The position numbers were made by a program, and so were the translations under genes. 64,000 nucleotides of DNA from DATFFO01 sp963772815 (GTDB lineage: Bacteria; Actinomycetota; Acidimicrobiia; Spongiisociales; ZC4RG35). The stretch is from the NCBI GenBank assembly GCA_963772815.1, contig CAVYYV010000004.1, positions 558,001 through 622,000 of the forward strand, in the 5' to 3' direction. The notes under the pieces were generated by a model, which was not told where the DNA came from, made no database searches, and was given only the letters and a program-made list of their open reading frames with translations. Below are positions 18,127 to 27,189 of the stretch, piece after piece (the first letter of the stretch is position 1; each line of letters begins with the position of its first letter).

Positions 18127-19079
18127 GCGGTCTTCACCGACTGATGAGGGGTGAAACCGAGATCGGCTTCGTTCGGCACGCCAATCGATGGTTCATGGGG
18201 TCGGGTGCGGCGATCCTCATCTCCGTCCTGGCCGTCATCTTCCTCCATCTCAACTTCGGCATCGACTTCCATGGCGGAGAAGCGCTGTCGGCCGCCAACC
18301 CCGCCGGAGCGTCCGTGGCCGAGATCCGCGCCGCAGTGAGTAATGCCGGCGGCGGTGAGGCGACCATCCAGCTGGTGAACAATGGGGAAGCGGTTCGAAT
18401 CCAGACCGAGGTACTCAAGCCAGACCAAGAGACCGCACTCATCAGTGCGGTTGCCGACGTCACTGGAACCCAGCCGAAGGACATCTCGGCCGACTCGGTG
18501 GGGCCGACGTTCGGAAGCCTCGTGGCCCGCCAGGCTCTCATCGCCCTGCTGGTGTTTCTGGCCGTAGTCGCCCTGTACATGACGGTCCGTCTCGAGTTCA
18601 AGATGGCGGTGGTCGGGCTGATAGCCCTGGCGCACGACCTGATCATCACCGTCGGTGTCTATGCCCTGACAGGATTCGAGGTCACCCCCGCCACCGTCGT
18701 GGCCATCCTGACGATCCTCGGATACTCCCTCTACGACACGGTGGTCGTGTTCGACAAAGTCGACGAATACGTCGGCACGATGGACAAGAGCACCTATGGC
18801 GAAATCGTGGAGCGGGCCATGAACGCCGTTCTGGCCAGGTCCTTGGCCACATCGCTCACGTCCCTGCTGCCGGTGGGAAGCATCCTCCTGGTCGGATCCT
18901 TCGTCCTCGGGGCTCCTTCGCTGAGAGAGTTCGCCCTGGCGCTCTTCGTGGGCATGGCGGCGGGGACCTACTCGTCTGTTTTCCTGGCCGGGCCGATGCT
19001 GGCACGGTGGAAGGAAGGGGAAGAAGAATGGCAGGAGCGGCGCCACAGAATCGAATCGCGCAAGGCTCGACGGAGCTGA
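18123..19079 (+). CDS. secF: Protein translocase subunit SecF
   Basis: Partner of SecD, 318 residues. The first helix (about 26-46) is followed by the GIDFHGGEAL motif (usually GIDFxGG), a short periplasmic domain, and five further helices including YSLYDTVVVFDKV, the family signature, and a positively charged tail. The start overlaps the secD stop (ATGA), so the two are translationally coupled. Confidence 0.96.
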   Translation: MSGLHRLMRGETEIGFVRHANRWFMGSGAAILISVLAVIFLHLNFGIDFHGGEALSAANPAGASVAEIRAAVSNAGGGEATIQLVNNGEAVRIQTEVLKPDQETALISAVADVTGTQPKDISADSVGPTFGSLVARQALIALLVFLAVVALYMTVRLEFKMAVVGLIALAHDLIITVGVYALTGFEVTPATVVAILTILGYSLYDTVVVFDKVDEYVGTMDKSTYGEIVERAMNAVLARSLATSLTSLLPVGSILLVGSFVLGAPSLREFALALFVGMAAGTYSSVFLAGPMLARWKEGEEEWQERRHRIESRKARRS

Positions 19080-19083
19080 GGCG

Positions 19084-19089
19084 TAAAAT
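19084..19089 (+). promoter_or_regulatory. Candidate -10 box (TAAAAT) for leaderless apt
   Basis: TAAAAT ends six bases before the apt GTG at 19096, and no Shine-Dalgarno is present. It overlaps the end of the secF region, where AT-rich hexamers are rare. I cannot find a matching -35. Confidence 0.35.
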
Positions 19090-19095
19090 GGCTCG

Positions 19096-19614
19096 GTGGA
19101 GCCATTCGCCAACCTGATTCGTGACATCCCCGACTTCCCCGAGCCCGGGGTCGTGTTCAAGGACATCACCCCGATCCTCGCCGACCACGCCTCCTTTTCC
19201 CGGCTCGTGGGGGCGATGACCGAACCGTTCCTCGATGACGGTGTGACCAAGGTGGCCGGGATCGAAGCACGTGGGTTCACCCTTGCGGCTCCGATCGCCC
19301 TGCGTCTCAACGCGGGACTCATCCCAATTCGCAAGCCGGGCAAACTGCCCTTCGAGACGGTGGGCGAGGAGTACAGCCTCGAGTACGGGACCGATCGCCT
19401 CGAGATGCACACAGATGCCGCAGACTCCTCCGACCGGGTCCTCATCGTGGACGACGTGATTGCCACCGGGGGCACCGCTGCCGCGGCCCGACGTCTCGTC
19501 GAGCGCGTCGGAGCCCAGGTAGCGGGCTTCTCAGTCTTCATCGAGCTCGGATTCCTGAACGGAAAGCAGGCCCTGGGGGATCTGCCATACCATGCCCTCC
19601 TCGTATACGACTGA
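19096..19614 (+). CDS. apt: Adenine phosphoribosyltransferase
   Basis: Salvages adenine to AMP with PRPP. The 172-residue type I phosphoribosyltransferase has IRDIPDFPEPGVVFKDITPIL at the N-terminus, GIEARGFTLAAP in the middle and the PRPP-binding VLIVDDVIATGGTAAA near residue 115. GTG 19096 gives MEPFANLIRDIPDFP, the expected start. It lies between secF and the relA/spoT homologue, as in M. tuberculosis, and overlaps the latter by 23 bases. Confidence 0.95.
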   Translation: MEPFANLIRDIPDFPEPGVVFKDITPILADHASFSRLVGAMTEPFLDDGVTKVAGIEARGFTLAAPIALRLNAGLIPIRKPGKLPFETVGEEYSLEYGTDRLEMHTDAADSSDRVLIVDDVIATGGTAAAARRLVERVGAQVAGFSVFIELGFLNGKQALGDLPYHALLVYD

Positions 19615-21765
19615 CGTAGATCCCGCTCCCGCCACATTCGCCGACGTTCTGGAGGCGTTTTCCGGCCAACATCCCGAAGAGGACACCGACATCCTCGAAC
19701 GGGCCTACGAGCTGGCCGAACGTGCCCACACGAGCCAGACGCGCAAGACCGGCCACCCATACATAACCCACCCCCTGGCGGTGGCCTGGCACCTGGCCCA
19801 CTACGGCCTCGACGCCGCGACCGTGGCCGCCGCCCTCCTTCACGACACCGTGGAAGACACGGATGTGACCCTCGAGCAGTTGACAGCGGAATTCGGCCCG
19901 GAGATAGCGGCCTTGATCGACGGTGTCACCAAACTCGACCGCATCGAATATGCCTCCAAGGAGGAAGCTCAGGCCGCCACCATCCGCAAGATGGTCGTGG
20001 CCATGGCCCAGGACGTCCGGGTGCTCCTGATAAAGCTCGTGGACCGCCTTCACAACATGCGCACAGTCTCCGCTCTCCGCGAGGAAAAACAGCGGCGGGT
20101 GGCGAGGGAGACACTCGACATCTACGCCCCACTCGCCCATCGCCTCGGTGTGCAGGAGATCAAGCACGAGCTGGAGGACCGCTGCTTTTCCATCCTCTAT
20201 CCGGGCCCGTTTGCCCAGATCGAAGGCAAGCTGGCCGAACGCGGCGTGGAGCGGAGCGTGTTCATCGAGAAGATGATCGCCGAGGTGGAGGGCCTACTGG
20301 CCGACGCGGGGATCGACGCCGAAATTACCGGTCGTCCAAAGCACCATTACTCGATATACCGCAAGATGGTGGAGCAGAACCGGCCCTTCGAGGAGATCCA
20401 CGATCTGATCGGGATTCGGGTGATCGTGGGATCCACCCGGGATTGCTACGCCGCGCTCGGTTTGATTCACAGTCATTGGGTACCACTGTCGGGCCGGTTC
20501 AAGGATTACGTGGCCATGCCCAAGCTCAACCTCTATCAGAGCCTTCACACCACGGTCATCGGACCGGACGGGAAGCCTCTCGAAGTGCAGCTTCGCAGTG
20601 AAGAGATGCATCGGCGGGCAGAATCGGGAATCGCCGCCCACTGGAGATACAAGGAAGGAGTTGGCCAGGATCAACGCTGGCTCGACCTCGAGGGCCTGAC
20701 CGATCCCACCCAGGACCTGTCCGAGTTCCTGACCAACCTCAAGCTCGACCTCTATCAGGACGAGGTGTTCGTTCTGACCCCGGCCGGGGACGTCAAGACC
20801 CTGCCTGCCGGGGCCACCGCAGTCGACTTCGCCTATGCCGTGCACACCGAGGTGGGCCATCGTTGCGTCGGAGCCAAGATCAACGGGCGGCTGCTTCCCC
20901 TGTCGACCCGCCTCTCATCGGGTGACATCGTCGAGATCCTCACCTCCCGTCGCCCCGACAGCGGTCCCAGCCGCGATTGGCTGACCTTCGCGCGACTTCC
21001 CGGGCCCGGTCGAAGATCAAACAGTGGTTCCTCAAGGAGCGGAGAGACCAAACCCTGACTGAGGGCCGGGAGCAGTTGTTGACGGCGATGGCCAGGGAAT
21101 TTGGCGAGCTCGCCGCCCACGAGCGCGACAAGCTCCTCACCCAGACGGCAGAGGACCTGGGTTTCCGCGACATGGATTCCCTCTTCATCAAGGTGGGGGA
21201 GGGCGGACTCGCTCCCTCGACCGCGGTGGGGAGGGCAAGGCGGATCCACTCACCCGAGCCGGTGGACGAGCGGGTTCCCTTCGTCGCTCGTCATCGCCCG
21301 GCCGAGCGCCCCGGGCCCGAGGTGGTCGTGGAAGGCCTCGACGCCATGCTGGTCAGGCTGGCCCGCTGCTGCCAGCCCGTTCCCGGTGATTCCATCGAGG
21401 GCTTCGTGACGGTGGGCCGCGGCGTTTCGGTGCACAGATCCGACTGCACCAACGTTGGAACCCTGCGGGAGCAGCACGAGCGGATGGTGGATGTGTCGTG
21501 GGCGGCGGATCGTATTTCGACCTTCGCGGTTTGGATCCAGGTCGAGGCCATGGATCGAACCCTGCTGTTGCGTGATGTCACCGCGGTGATCTCCGAGACG
21601 GGAGGCAATATCACAGCTTCGTCCACCGTGACGGGACGCGATCGGGTCGCCGTCCTTCGCTATGAAGTCGAGCTGTCCGACGCCGGCCAGTTGCCCCGGA
21701 TGCTGGCCGATATCCGCGGCGTAGACGGTGTCTACGCCGTCTCCCGGATCCTCGAGCCCGAATGA
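19592..21765 (+). CDS. relA: Bifunctional (p)ppGpp synthetase/hydrolase RelA/SpoT family (interrupted by a -1 frameshift)
   Basis: Makes and degrades the stringent alarmone. From ATG 19592 there is a hydrolase domain with HTRKTGHPYITHP-type sequence (here HTSQTRKTGHPYITHP) and the HD motif LLHDTVEDTD. A synthetase domain follows with RFKDY (the RxKD form of bifunctional Rel enzymes) and YQSLHTTV, then a TGS domain (TPAGDVKTLPAGATAVDFAYAVH). The frame breaks after SRDWLTFA and resumes one frame back with TSRARSKIKQWF, a zinc/helical domain with CCQPVPGD and a C-terminal ACT domain. One missing base at about 20990-20995 (CGCGCG) would join them to about 724 residues. Its stop overlaps the next ATG. 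Confidence 0.9.
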
Positions 21766-23180
21766 AGTCCGGCCCCCTGCAGGCCGCACTCCTCGCATTG
21801 GCGCTGGGAGTGTTGGTCTTGGTAGGGGCGGCAATCACCTTTTCGCCCGAGGTGAACCTCGAGGAAGACGCCCTCCCGGCCGACTCCACCATCGCCGACG
21901 CGTTCACCACCTCCTTCCCGTCGACGACGACGGAGACCACCACCACCAGCACCACCCCGCCTCGCCGGGACGTTTCCATAGTGGTCTACCCCTCGGACGC
22001 GGCGGCAGCCATCACGACGGTCGATTCGACGGGACTGGAGCAGCAGGGAACCGAGACCCTGACGGCCAACCTCAGCGGCGACATCGACGTCGACGTCGAG
22101 GCGAACGGGTACCGCGCCGAAACGCTCACGATCCCCGCCCAACAGGCGGGAGAGGTGGAGATCTATCTCGACCCACCCGACCAGGTGGTAGATCGCAGGA
22201 TGGTCTTCACCACCGGCAAGGCCCCCAAGCAGGTGGCATTCAATCCCGATGGTCGTGAGCTGTGGGTGACTCTGCTCGGCGGGACCGGAGTGGAGGTCTA
22301 CGACCCGATCACCGGGGCCAGCCTCGACTCCATAGAGCTGCCCGAAGCCGGCTCCGTGGAAGTGGTCTTCAATCGAGCCGGCGACACGGCCTATGTCAGC
22401 CAGATGGAAACGGCCAGCGTCTACGAGATCGATGTGGCTACTCGAGCCGTGAAGCGCACACTCGCCACCGGAGGCTCCTGGACGAAGGTCATCGCCCTCT
22501 CTCCCGACGAGAAGACCCTATGGGCCTCGAACTGGGTCAGCAACGACGTGTCGGAGATCGATCTCACCACCGGCCGGCTACGACGACGGATACACACCGT
22601 CACCACCCCCCGGGGGCTGGCACTCGACCCCTCGGGCACGAAGCTGTATGTGGCCGGCTTCGATGCCGGAGACATCGAGGTAGTCGACCTGGCAACCGGA
22701 GAAGCCCAGACGATCTACCACTCCGGTGGTGCGATGCGTCACCTGGTGGCGGACCCGACCTCGCCGCTGATCTACGCCTCAGATATGGCCAGGGATCAGA
22801 TCCTCGTGATCCACACCGGAGACGATTCTGTGACCACTCTGGGATCGACCGACCGGCTTCCCAACACAATCGATATCTCTCCCGACGGGAGATTCCTCGC
22901 CGTGTCCAACCGAGGACGCAACAATCCCGACACCTATTACCTGCCCGGGCCGGAGTGGGGATCGATCCTGCTTCTCGACACTCAGGATGGCCACATCCTC
23001 GATGCCATCGTGGGAGGCAACCAGCCCACCGGCCTGGACATCTCACCCGACGGGCGCCGGCTGGCATACTCTGATTTCCTCGACGACCGGGTTACGGTCC
23101 TCGCAGTGCCCACCTCCAGCGACCTCCGGGCCGCGGGCGGCGGGAGGGCCGGCACATATGAGGCTCAGCTAGAAAAATGA
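21762..23180 (+). CDS. Membrane-anchored PEGA-like / YncE-type beta-propeller protein
   Basis: A 472-residue protein starting on the relA stop (ATGA). It has a hydrophobic anchor (about 8-28), a Thr/Ser-rich linker (about 47-66) and a small domain (about 69-140) ending VEANGYRAETLTIP, which resembles PEGA domains of surface proteins. About six blades of a YncE/surface-antigen-type beta-propeller follow, with repeated patterns such as FNPDGRELWVTLL, LSPDEKTLWASN, LDPSGTKLYVAG and ISPDGRRLAYSD. No catalytic residues are evident. It is probably exported and anchored outside the cell, with an unknown partner. This gene has no counterpart in the mycobacterial relA-hisS interval that I recall. Confidence 0.8.
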   Translation: MKSGPLQAALLALALGVLVLVGAAITFSPEVNLEEDALPADSTIADAFTTSFPSTTTETTTTSTTPPRRDVSIVVYPSDAAAAITTVDSTGLEQQGTETLTANLSGDIDVDVEANGYRAETLTIPAQQAGEVEIYLDPPDQVVDRRMVFTTGKAPKQVAFNPDGRELWVTLLGGTGVEVYDPITGASLDSIELPEAGSVEVVFNRAGDTAYVSQMETASVYEIDVATRAVKRTLATGGSWTKVIALSPDEKTLWASNWVSNDVSEIDLTTGRLRRRIHTVTTPRGLALDPSGTKLYVAGFDAGDIEVVDLATGEAQTIYHSGGAMRHLVADPTSPLIYASDMARDQILVIHTGDDSVTTLGSTDRLPNTIDISPDGRFLAVSNRGRNNPDTYYLPGPEWGSILLLDTQDGHILDAIVGGNQPTGLDISPDGRRLAYSDFLDDRVTVLAVPTSSDLRAAGGGRAGTYEAQLEK

Positions 23181-23824
23181 TCGTTCTGTCGCGTTCGCTT
23201 TGGCTGGCCCAGACGAACACATACGTCCTGGCAGCGGAGCCCGGTGGAATGGCCGTGGTGGTGGATGCCCCTCCCGATCCCCAATCCGTGCTCGAACTCC
23301 TGGGAGAGAAGCAGCTCACTCCGGTAGCCCTCCTCCTCACTCACGGGCACGTAGACCACATGGGTGGTGCCGGCGAGGTGGCCCGGGCCGGTCGAGTGCG
23401 TACCTTCGTCCACCCTGCGGACGACTTCCTGACCCTGGATCCAGAATCGCAGCTGCGCATGCTGTTCGGTTTCGTGCCCGCCGGCGACTTCGAACCGCCG
23501 CAAGACATGGAATCGCTGACGGATGGATCCATTCTCGAGCCGGCCGGTTTCGAGGTCGAAGTAGTTCATACTCCCGGCCACACACCAGGCCACTGTTGTT
23601 TTCGAGTCCCCTCAGAGGAGATCTTGCTGTCTGGCGATCAGCTCTTCGCCGGATCCATCGGTCGCACCGACCTTCCCGGAGGCGACACGGCGAGGCTGGC
23701 CCTGTCGATGCGTGAGCGGATCATGACACTTTCCGACGACACCCGGGTCCTACCGGGGCATGGTCCCGAGACGACGATCGGCCGGGAGCGAGCCTCCAAC
23801 CCGTTCCGAAGTCTGTGGGCCTGA
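23177..23824 (+). CDS. MBL-fold metallo-hydrolase (glyoxalase II-like)
   Basis: A 215-residue metallo-beta-lactamase-fold hydrolase. The zinc-binding THGHVDHMGG motif (HxHxDH) is at about 55-64, HTPGHTPGHCCF supplies a further His, SGDQLFAGSIGR the bridging Asp and LPGHGPETTIGRE the last His. It lies between relA and hisS, where M. tuberculosis carries a glyoxalase II-like gene, so thioester (e.g. S-lactoylglutathione- or mycothiol-like) hydrolysis is plausible but unproven. The ATG overlaps the stop of the propeller gene. Confidence 0.88.
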   Translation: MIVLSRSLWLAQTNTYVLAAEPGGMAVVVDAPPDPQSVLELLGEKQLTPVALLLTHGHVDHMGGAGEVARAGRVRTFVHPADDFLTLDPESQLRMLFGFVPAGDFEPPQDMESLTDGSILEPAGFEVEVVHTPGHTPGHCCFRVPSEEILLSGDQLFAGSIGRTDLPGGDTARLALSMRERIMTLSDDTRVLPGHGPETTIGRERASNPFRSLWA

Positions 23825-23894
23825 GCCCGAATCGGCTTCGCCCCCGCCACCGACGCTGCCATGCTTACCAACTCATCAACCAGCCGATCTGACC

Positions 23895-24009
23895 CTGTGA
23901 CCACTACCCCCACCACCCTGTGACCACTACCCCCACCACCCTGTGACCACTACCCCCACCACCCTGTGACCACTACCCCCACCACCCTGTGACTACTACC
24001 CCCACCACC
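23895..24009 (+). repeat. Five tandem copies of a 23-bp unit running into the hisS start
   Basis: Copies begin at 23895, 23918, 23941, 23964 and 23987. The first four are identical; the fifth has one C-to-T change (GACTAC for GACCAC). Each copy contains GTGACCACTACC. Because 23 is one short of 24, each copy reads GTG-seven codons-TGA, coding MTTTPTTL, with the TGA overlapping the next copy's GTG. The fifth copy is the first part of hisS itself (MTTTPTTP). The strand opposite is G-rich (GGTGGTGGGGG). Confidence 0.9.
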
Positions 24010-25338
24010 CCCGCCGGCGTGCTGGAGCTGCTCCCCTCCGAGCAGGTGATCCACGATGCCATGCTCGACACCATCAAACGTGGCTACCGCCGCTTCGGCT
24101 TCGTTCCTATCGAGACACCGGCGTTCGAACGAACCGACGTGCTGCTGACCAAAACAGGCGGGGACACGGAAAAGCAGGTCTATTACGTTCAGTCGGCCGG
24201 CGCGTTGGAGCAGGGGAGCGAGCCGGATCTGGCCATGCGTTTCGATCTCACGGTGCCACTCGCCCGTTATGTGGCCGAGCACGAGCACGACCTGGTCTTT
24301 CCCTTCCGTCGGTCCCAGATCCAGCGGGTATATCGGGGAGAACGTCCCCAACGGGGGCGCTATCGCGAGTTCTATCAGTGCGACATCGACGTCATCGATC
24401 GCAACACGCTGTCGCTGCGCCACGACGCCGAGGTGCCGGCCGCCATGATCGCCATCCTCCGTGAGCTCGACATTGGCCACACGACCGTTCGAGTAAACAA
24501 CCGCCACTTGATGAGAACACTTCTGGGGGAGTGCCATGTCACCGACACGGCCGCTCAGGAAGACGTGTTGCGTGAGGTGGACAAGCTGGACCGACTTGGA
24601 GCCGATGCGGTTGCTGCCAACCTGGTCGCGGGGGGAATGAGCCAAGCGGCCGTCGAGCGCCTGCTGTCCTGGACGTCGATCGAAGCGTCGGGCCGGGCCG
24701 AGATCGCAGGGGCCCTGAATGATCTCCCGGTTGCCGCCAGGGAACCGGGCGCCGGAGGGCTGGAGCTGGGCGAGGTGATCAATACCATGGCTGATCTCGC
24801 TGTTCCCGAAGACGCCTACGAGCTCGATCTCTGGATAGCCCGCGGCCTCGACTATTACACGGGCACGGTGTACGAGACCACACTCGATGCCCATCCCGAG
24901 CTCGGCAGCATCTGCTCCGGGGGCCGCTACGACGACCTGGCCGGCCAGTACACCAAGACCCGCCTGCCCGGAGTGGGCATGTCCATCGGCTTCACCCGGC
25001 TGTTCTGGCAACTGCGAGAAGGCGGAATCCTTCCCGCGACCGAACCTGTCGTCAGTGTGATGGTGACGCTCATGGAGGACGCTGACCTCCCATACGCCCT
25101 GCGGGCCGCTTCCTTGCTGAGGGCGGCCGGCATAGCCACGGAGACCTCCATGGAGGCGGGCCGGTTGGGGAAGCAACTCAAGAATGCCGATCGAGCCGGC
25201 ATCCCCATCGCTCTGATCGCGGGAAGCGAAGAGCGGGATACCGAATCGGTCACCGTCCGAGATCTCGCTTCCGGCAATCAGGAGAGGATCGGTCTCGGTG
25301 ATCTGGCCGATCACATCAAGAAACTGCAGAACGGGTGA
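23989..25338 (+). CDS. hisS: Histidine--tRNA ligase
   Basis: Charges tRNA-His. The 449-residue class II enzyme has motif 1 around YRRFGFVPIETPAFE, motif 2 with FRRSQIQRVYRGERPQRGRY followed by REFYQCDIDVI, the histidine-specific region ARGLDYYTGTVYE and motif 3 GMSIGFTRLFW, with an anticodon-binding domain at the C-terminus. The GTG at 23989 lies in the last copy of a 23-bp repeat. A later GTG at about 24019 is possible but would trim the usual N-terminal region. There is no Shine-Dalgarno; coupling to the upstream minicistrons may supply initiation. aspS follows after six bases. Confidence 0.95.
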   Translation: MTTTPTTPAGVLELLPSEQVIHDAMLDTIKRGYRRFGFVPIETPAFERTDVLLTKTGGDTEKQVYYVQSAGALEQGSEPDLAMRFDLTVPLARYVAEHEHDLVFPFRRSQIQRVYRGERPQRGRYREFYQCDIDVIDRNTLSLRHDAEVPAAMIAILRELDIGHTTVRVNNRHLMRTLLGECHVTDTAAQEDVLREVDKLDRLGADAVAANLVAGGMSQAAVERLLSWTSIEASGRAEIAGALNDLPVAAREPGAGGLELGEVINTMADLAVPEDAYELDLWIARGLDYYTGTVYETTLDAHPELGSICSGGRYDDLAGQYTKTRLPGVGMSIGFTRLFWQLREGGILPATEPVVSVMVTLMEDADLPYALRAASLLRAAGIATETSMEAGRLGKQLKNADRAGIPIALIAGSEERDTESVTVRDLASGNQERIGLGDLADHIKKLQNG

Positions 25339-25344
25339 GACGCT

Positions 25345-27123
25345 TTGAGCTATCGCACACATTTCACATCTGAGTTGGATCTGTCCGCCGTCGGCGAACA
25401 GGTCAAGGTCGCCGGCTGGGTCGGCCGCCGCCGCGACCACGGCGGTATTGCGTTCATCGACATCCGGGACGGGAGAGGGATCGTGCAAGTCGTTGCCGAT
25501 CCCGAGGTGATCCCCCTCATCGACGACCTCCGTATGGAGTACACGGTGTCCGTCACCGGGCTCGTGGCGGCGCGACCCGAGGGCACCGTGAATCCAGATT
25601 TGGAGACCGGCGAGATCGAAATCAGGGCCGAGGAGATCGTTGTCCTCAGCCCATCGGACACCCTCCCATTCATGTTGGACGACCGAACCGACATCGATGA
25701 ACGGACACGGCTCAAGTACCGGTACCTCGACCTGCGGCGGCCGCGCATGGCCGCCAACGTGAGAGCACGCTCACGCGCCACGGCCGCCATCCGGCGCACG
25801 CTGGACGATCTCGACTTCCTCGAAGTCGAGACCCCAACACTGGTCCGCTCTACTCCGGAAGGAGCCAGGGACATGCTGGTGCCCTCCCGCCTGCGCCAGG
25901 GCGACTTCTATGCCCTGCCCCAGTCGCCCCAGCTCTTCAAACAGCTGTTGATGATCTCGGGCATCGAGCGCTACTTCCAGATCGCCCGCTGCTATCGAGA
26001 CGAAGACTTTCGGTCCGACCGCCAGGTCGAGTTCACACAGCTCGATCTGGAGGGATCGTTCTGGGAGCAGGACGACATCCACGCCGTGATCGAGGCCACC
26101 CTCGTGGCGGCGGCCAGAGAATTGCGGGGAGTGGAGATTCCCAGGCCCTTCCCCAAGCTCACCTGGCAGGCGGCCATGGATCGGTACGGCACGGACAAGC
26201 CGGACATCCGCTTCGATATGGAGTTGGTCGACCTGTCCGACCTGTTCACCGCCTCGGAGTTCGGCGTGCTCAGATCGGCTCTGGAGCAGGGAGGAACGGT
26301 GCGTGCCATCAACGCAGGCTCCTTCGAGCTGAGCCGGGCCCGCGCCGATGCCCTCGTCGACCGGGCCAAGGAGCTGGGAGGCAAAGGCTTGATTTGGCTC
26401 CAGGTCGAAGGCGATCGTTCTCTGAGATCTCCGGTCGCCAAGTTCCTCTCGGAGGACGAACAGGAGGGCCTCAAGGAGCGGCTGGGAGCCGAGCCCGGTG
26501 ACGTCCTCTTGATCGCAGCCGATCGTTGGAAGACGGCCGTGACCGTGCTCGGAGGTCTACGCAACCACTTGGGTCGCCCGAAGGGCCACGATCAGTTGGC
26601 CTTTCTCTGGGTGGTCGACTTTCCGCTCTTCGAGGAGGGAGAGGACGGCAAGCGCACGTTCAGCCACCACCCCTTCACCTCGCCCAAGTCCATCGACGCG
26701 ATGAGGGACAACCCGGATGAGGCCCTGTCCAACGCCTACGACATGGTGCTGAACGGGGTGGAACTCGGGTCGGGATCGATCAGGATCCACGATCCCGCCG
26801 TGCAGAGGCGGGTGTTCGAGATCCTCGGCATCGATTCGGACACGGCCGAGCGCCGCTTCGGATGGTTTCTCGATGCTCTCCGATTCGGCACACCGCCCCA
26901 CGGTGGGTTCGCCTATGGGATCGACCGACTGGTGATGATCCTCCAGGAGGAGAGCTCGATCCGCGAGGTGATCCCGTTTCCCAAGACACAGACCGGCATC
27001 GACCCCCTCACGGAGGCGCCTGCCTCGGTGGACGAGATACAGCTAACCGAGCTCGGCCTGCGCCTACTACCGGAAGTGGCCGCTGCCCAAGCCGAACGAG
27101 AATCCGACCCGGATCCAAAATAG
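25345..27123 (+). CDS. aspS: Aspartate--tRNA ligase (bacterial type)
   Basis: The 592-residue enzyme has an N-terminal OB-fold anticodon domain (about 1-105, with VAGWVGRRRDHGGIAFIDIRD), the class II core (YRYLDLRRPRM, TPEGARDMLVPSR, QSPQLFKQLLM, CYRDEDFRSDRQ), the bacterial GAD insertion (about 285-420) and a C-terminal motif 3 GIDRLVMIL. Whether it is discriminating or also charges tRNA-Asn depends on gatCAB elsewhere in the genome. TTG 25345 gives MSYRTHFTSELD. It is in an operon with hisS. Confidence 0.96.
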   Translation: MSYRTHFTSELDLSAVGEQVKVAGWVGRRRDHGGIAFIDIRDGRGIVQVVADPEVIPLIDDLRMEYTVSVTGLVAARPEGTVNPDLETGEIEIRAEEIVVLSPSDTLPFMLDDRTDIDERTRLKYRYLDLRRPRMAANVRARSRATAAIRRTLDDLDFLEVETPTLVRSTPEGARDMLVPSRLRQGDFYALPQSPQLFKQLLMISGIERYFQIARCYRDEDFRSDRQVEFTQLDLEGSFWEQDDIHAVIEATLVAAARELRGVEIPRPFPKLTWQAAMDRYGTDKPDIRFDMELVDLSDLFTASEFGVLRSALEQGGTVRAINAGSFELSRARADALVDRAKELGGKGLIWLQVEGDRSLRSPVAKFLSEDEQEGLKERLGAEPGDVLLIAADRWKTAVTVLGGLRNHLGRPKGHDQLAFLWVVDFPLFEEGEDGKRTFSHHPFTSPKSIDAMRDNPDEALSNAYDMVLNGVELGSGSIRIHDPAVQRRVFEILGIDSDTAERRFGWFLDALRFGTPPHGGFAYGIDRLVMILQEESSIREVIPFPKTQTGIDPLTEAPASVDEIQLTELGLRLLPEVAAAQAERESDPDPK

Positions 27124-27140
27124 AAGCCCCACCAGGTCTA

Positions 27141-27156
27141 TCCCCCTGAAGGGGGA
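27141..27156 (+). terminator. Weak hairpin after aspS
   Basis: TCCCCC (27141-27146) pairs with GGGGGA (27151-27156) around a TGAA loop, 18 bases after the aspS stop. No T-run follows, so termination is uncertain. Confidence 0.3.
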
Positions 27157-27189
27157 AGGGGCCCTCAGCCCCGACTCGGCGACGGTGGA

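Noticed and set aside
18042..19760. 572-codon open frame on the minus strand across secF and apt
   Set aside because: Antisense shadow of conserved genes with Ser/Arg-rich composition and no recognisable domain.
20990..20995. Programmed ribosomal frameshifting in relA (and the other four split genes)
   Set aside because: No slippery heptamer or downstream pseudoknot is apparent, the shifts go in both directions, and five unrelated housekeeping genes are affected.
23895..24009. CRISPR array
   Set aside because: The units are adjacent with no spacers, and no cas genes are present.
23950..25488. 512-codon minus-strand frame opposite hisS and the 23-bp repeat
   Set aside because: Antisense to hisS; no family features.
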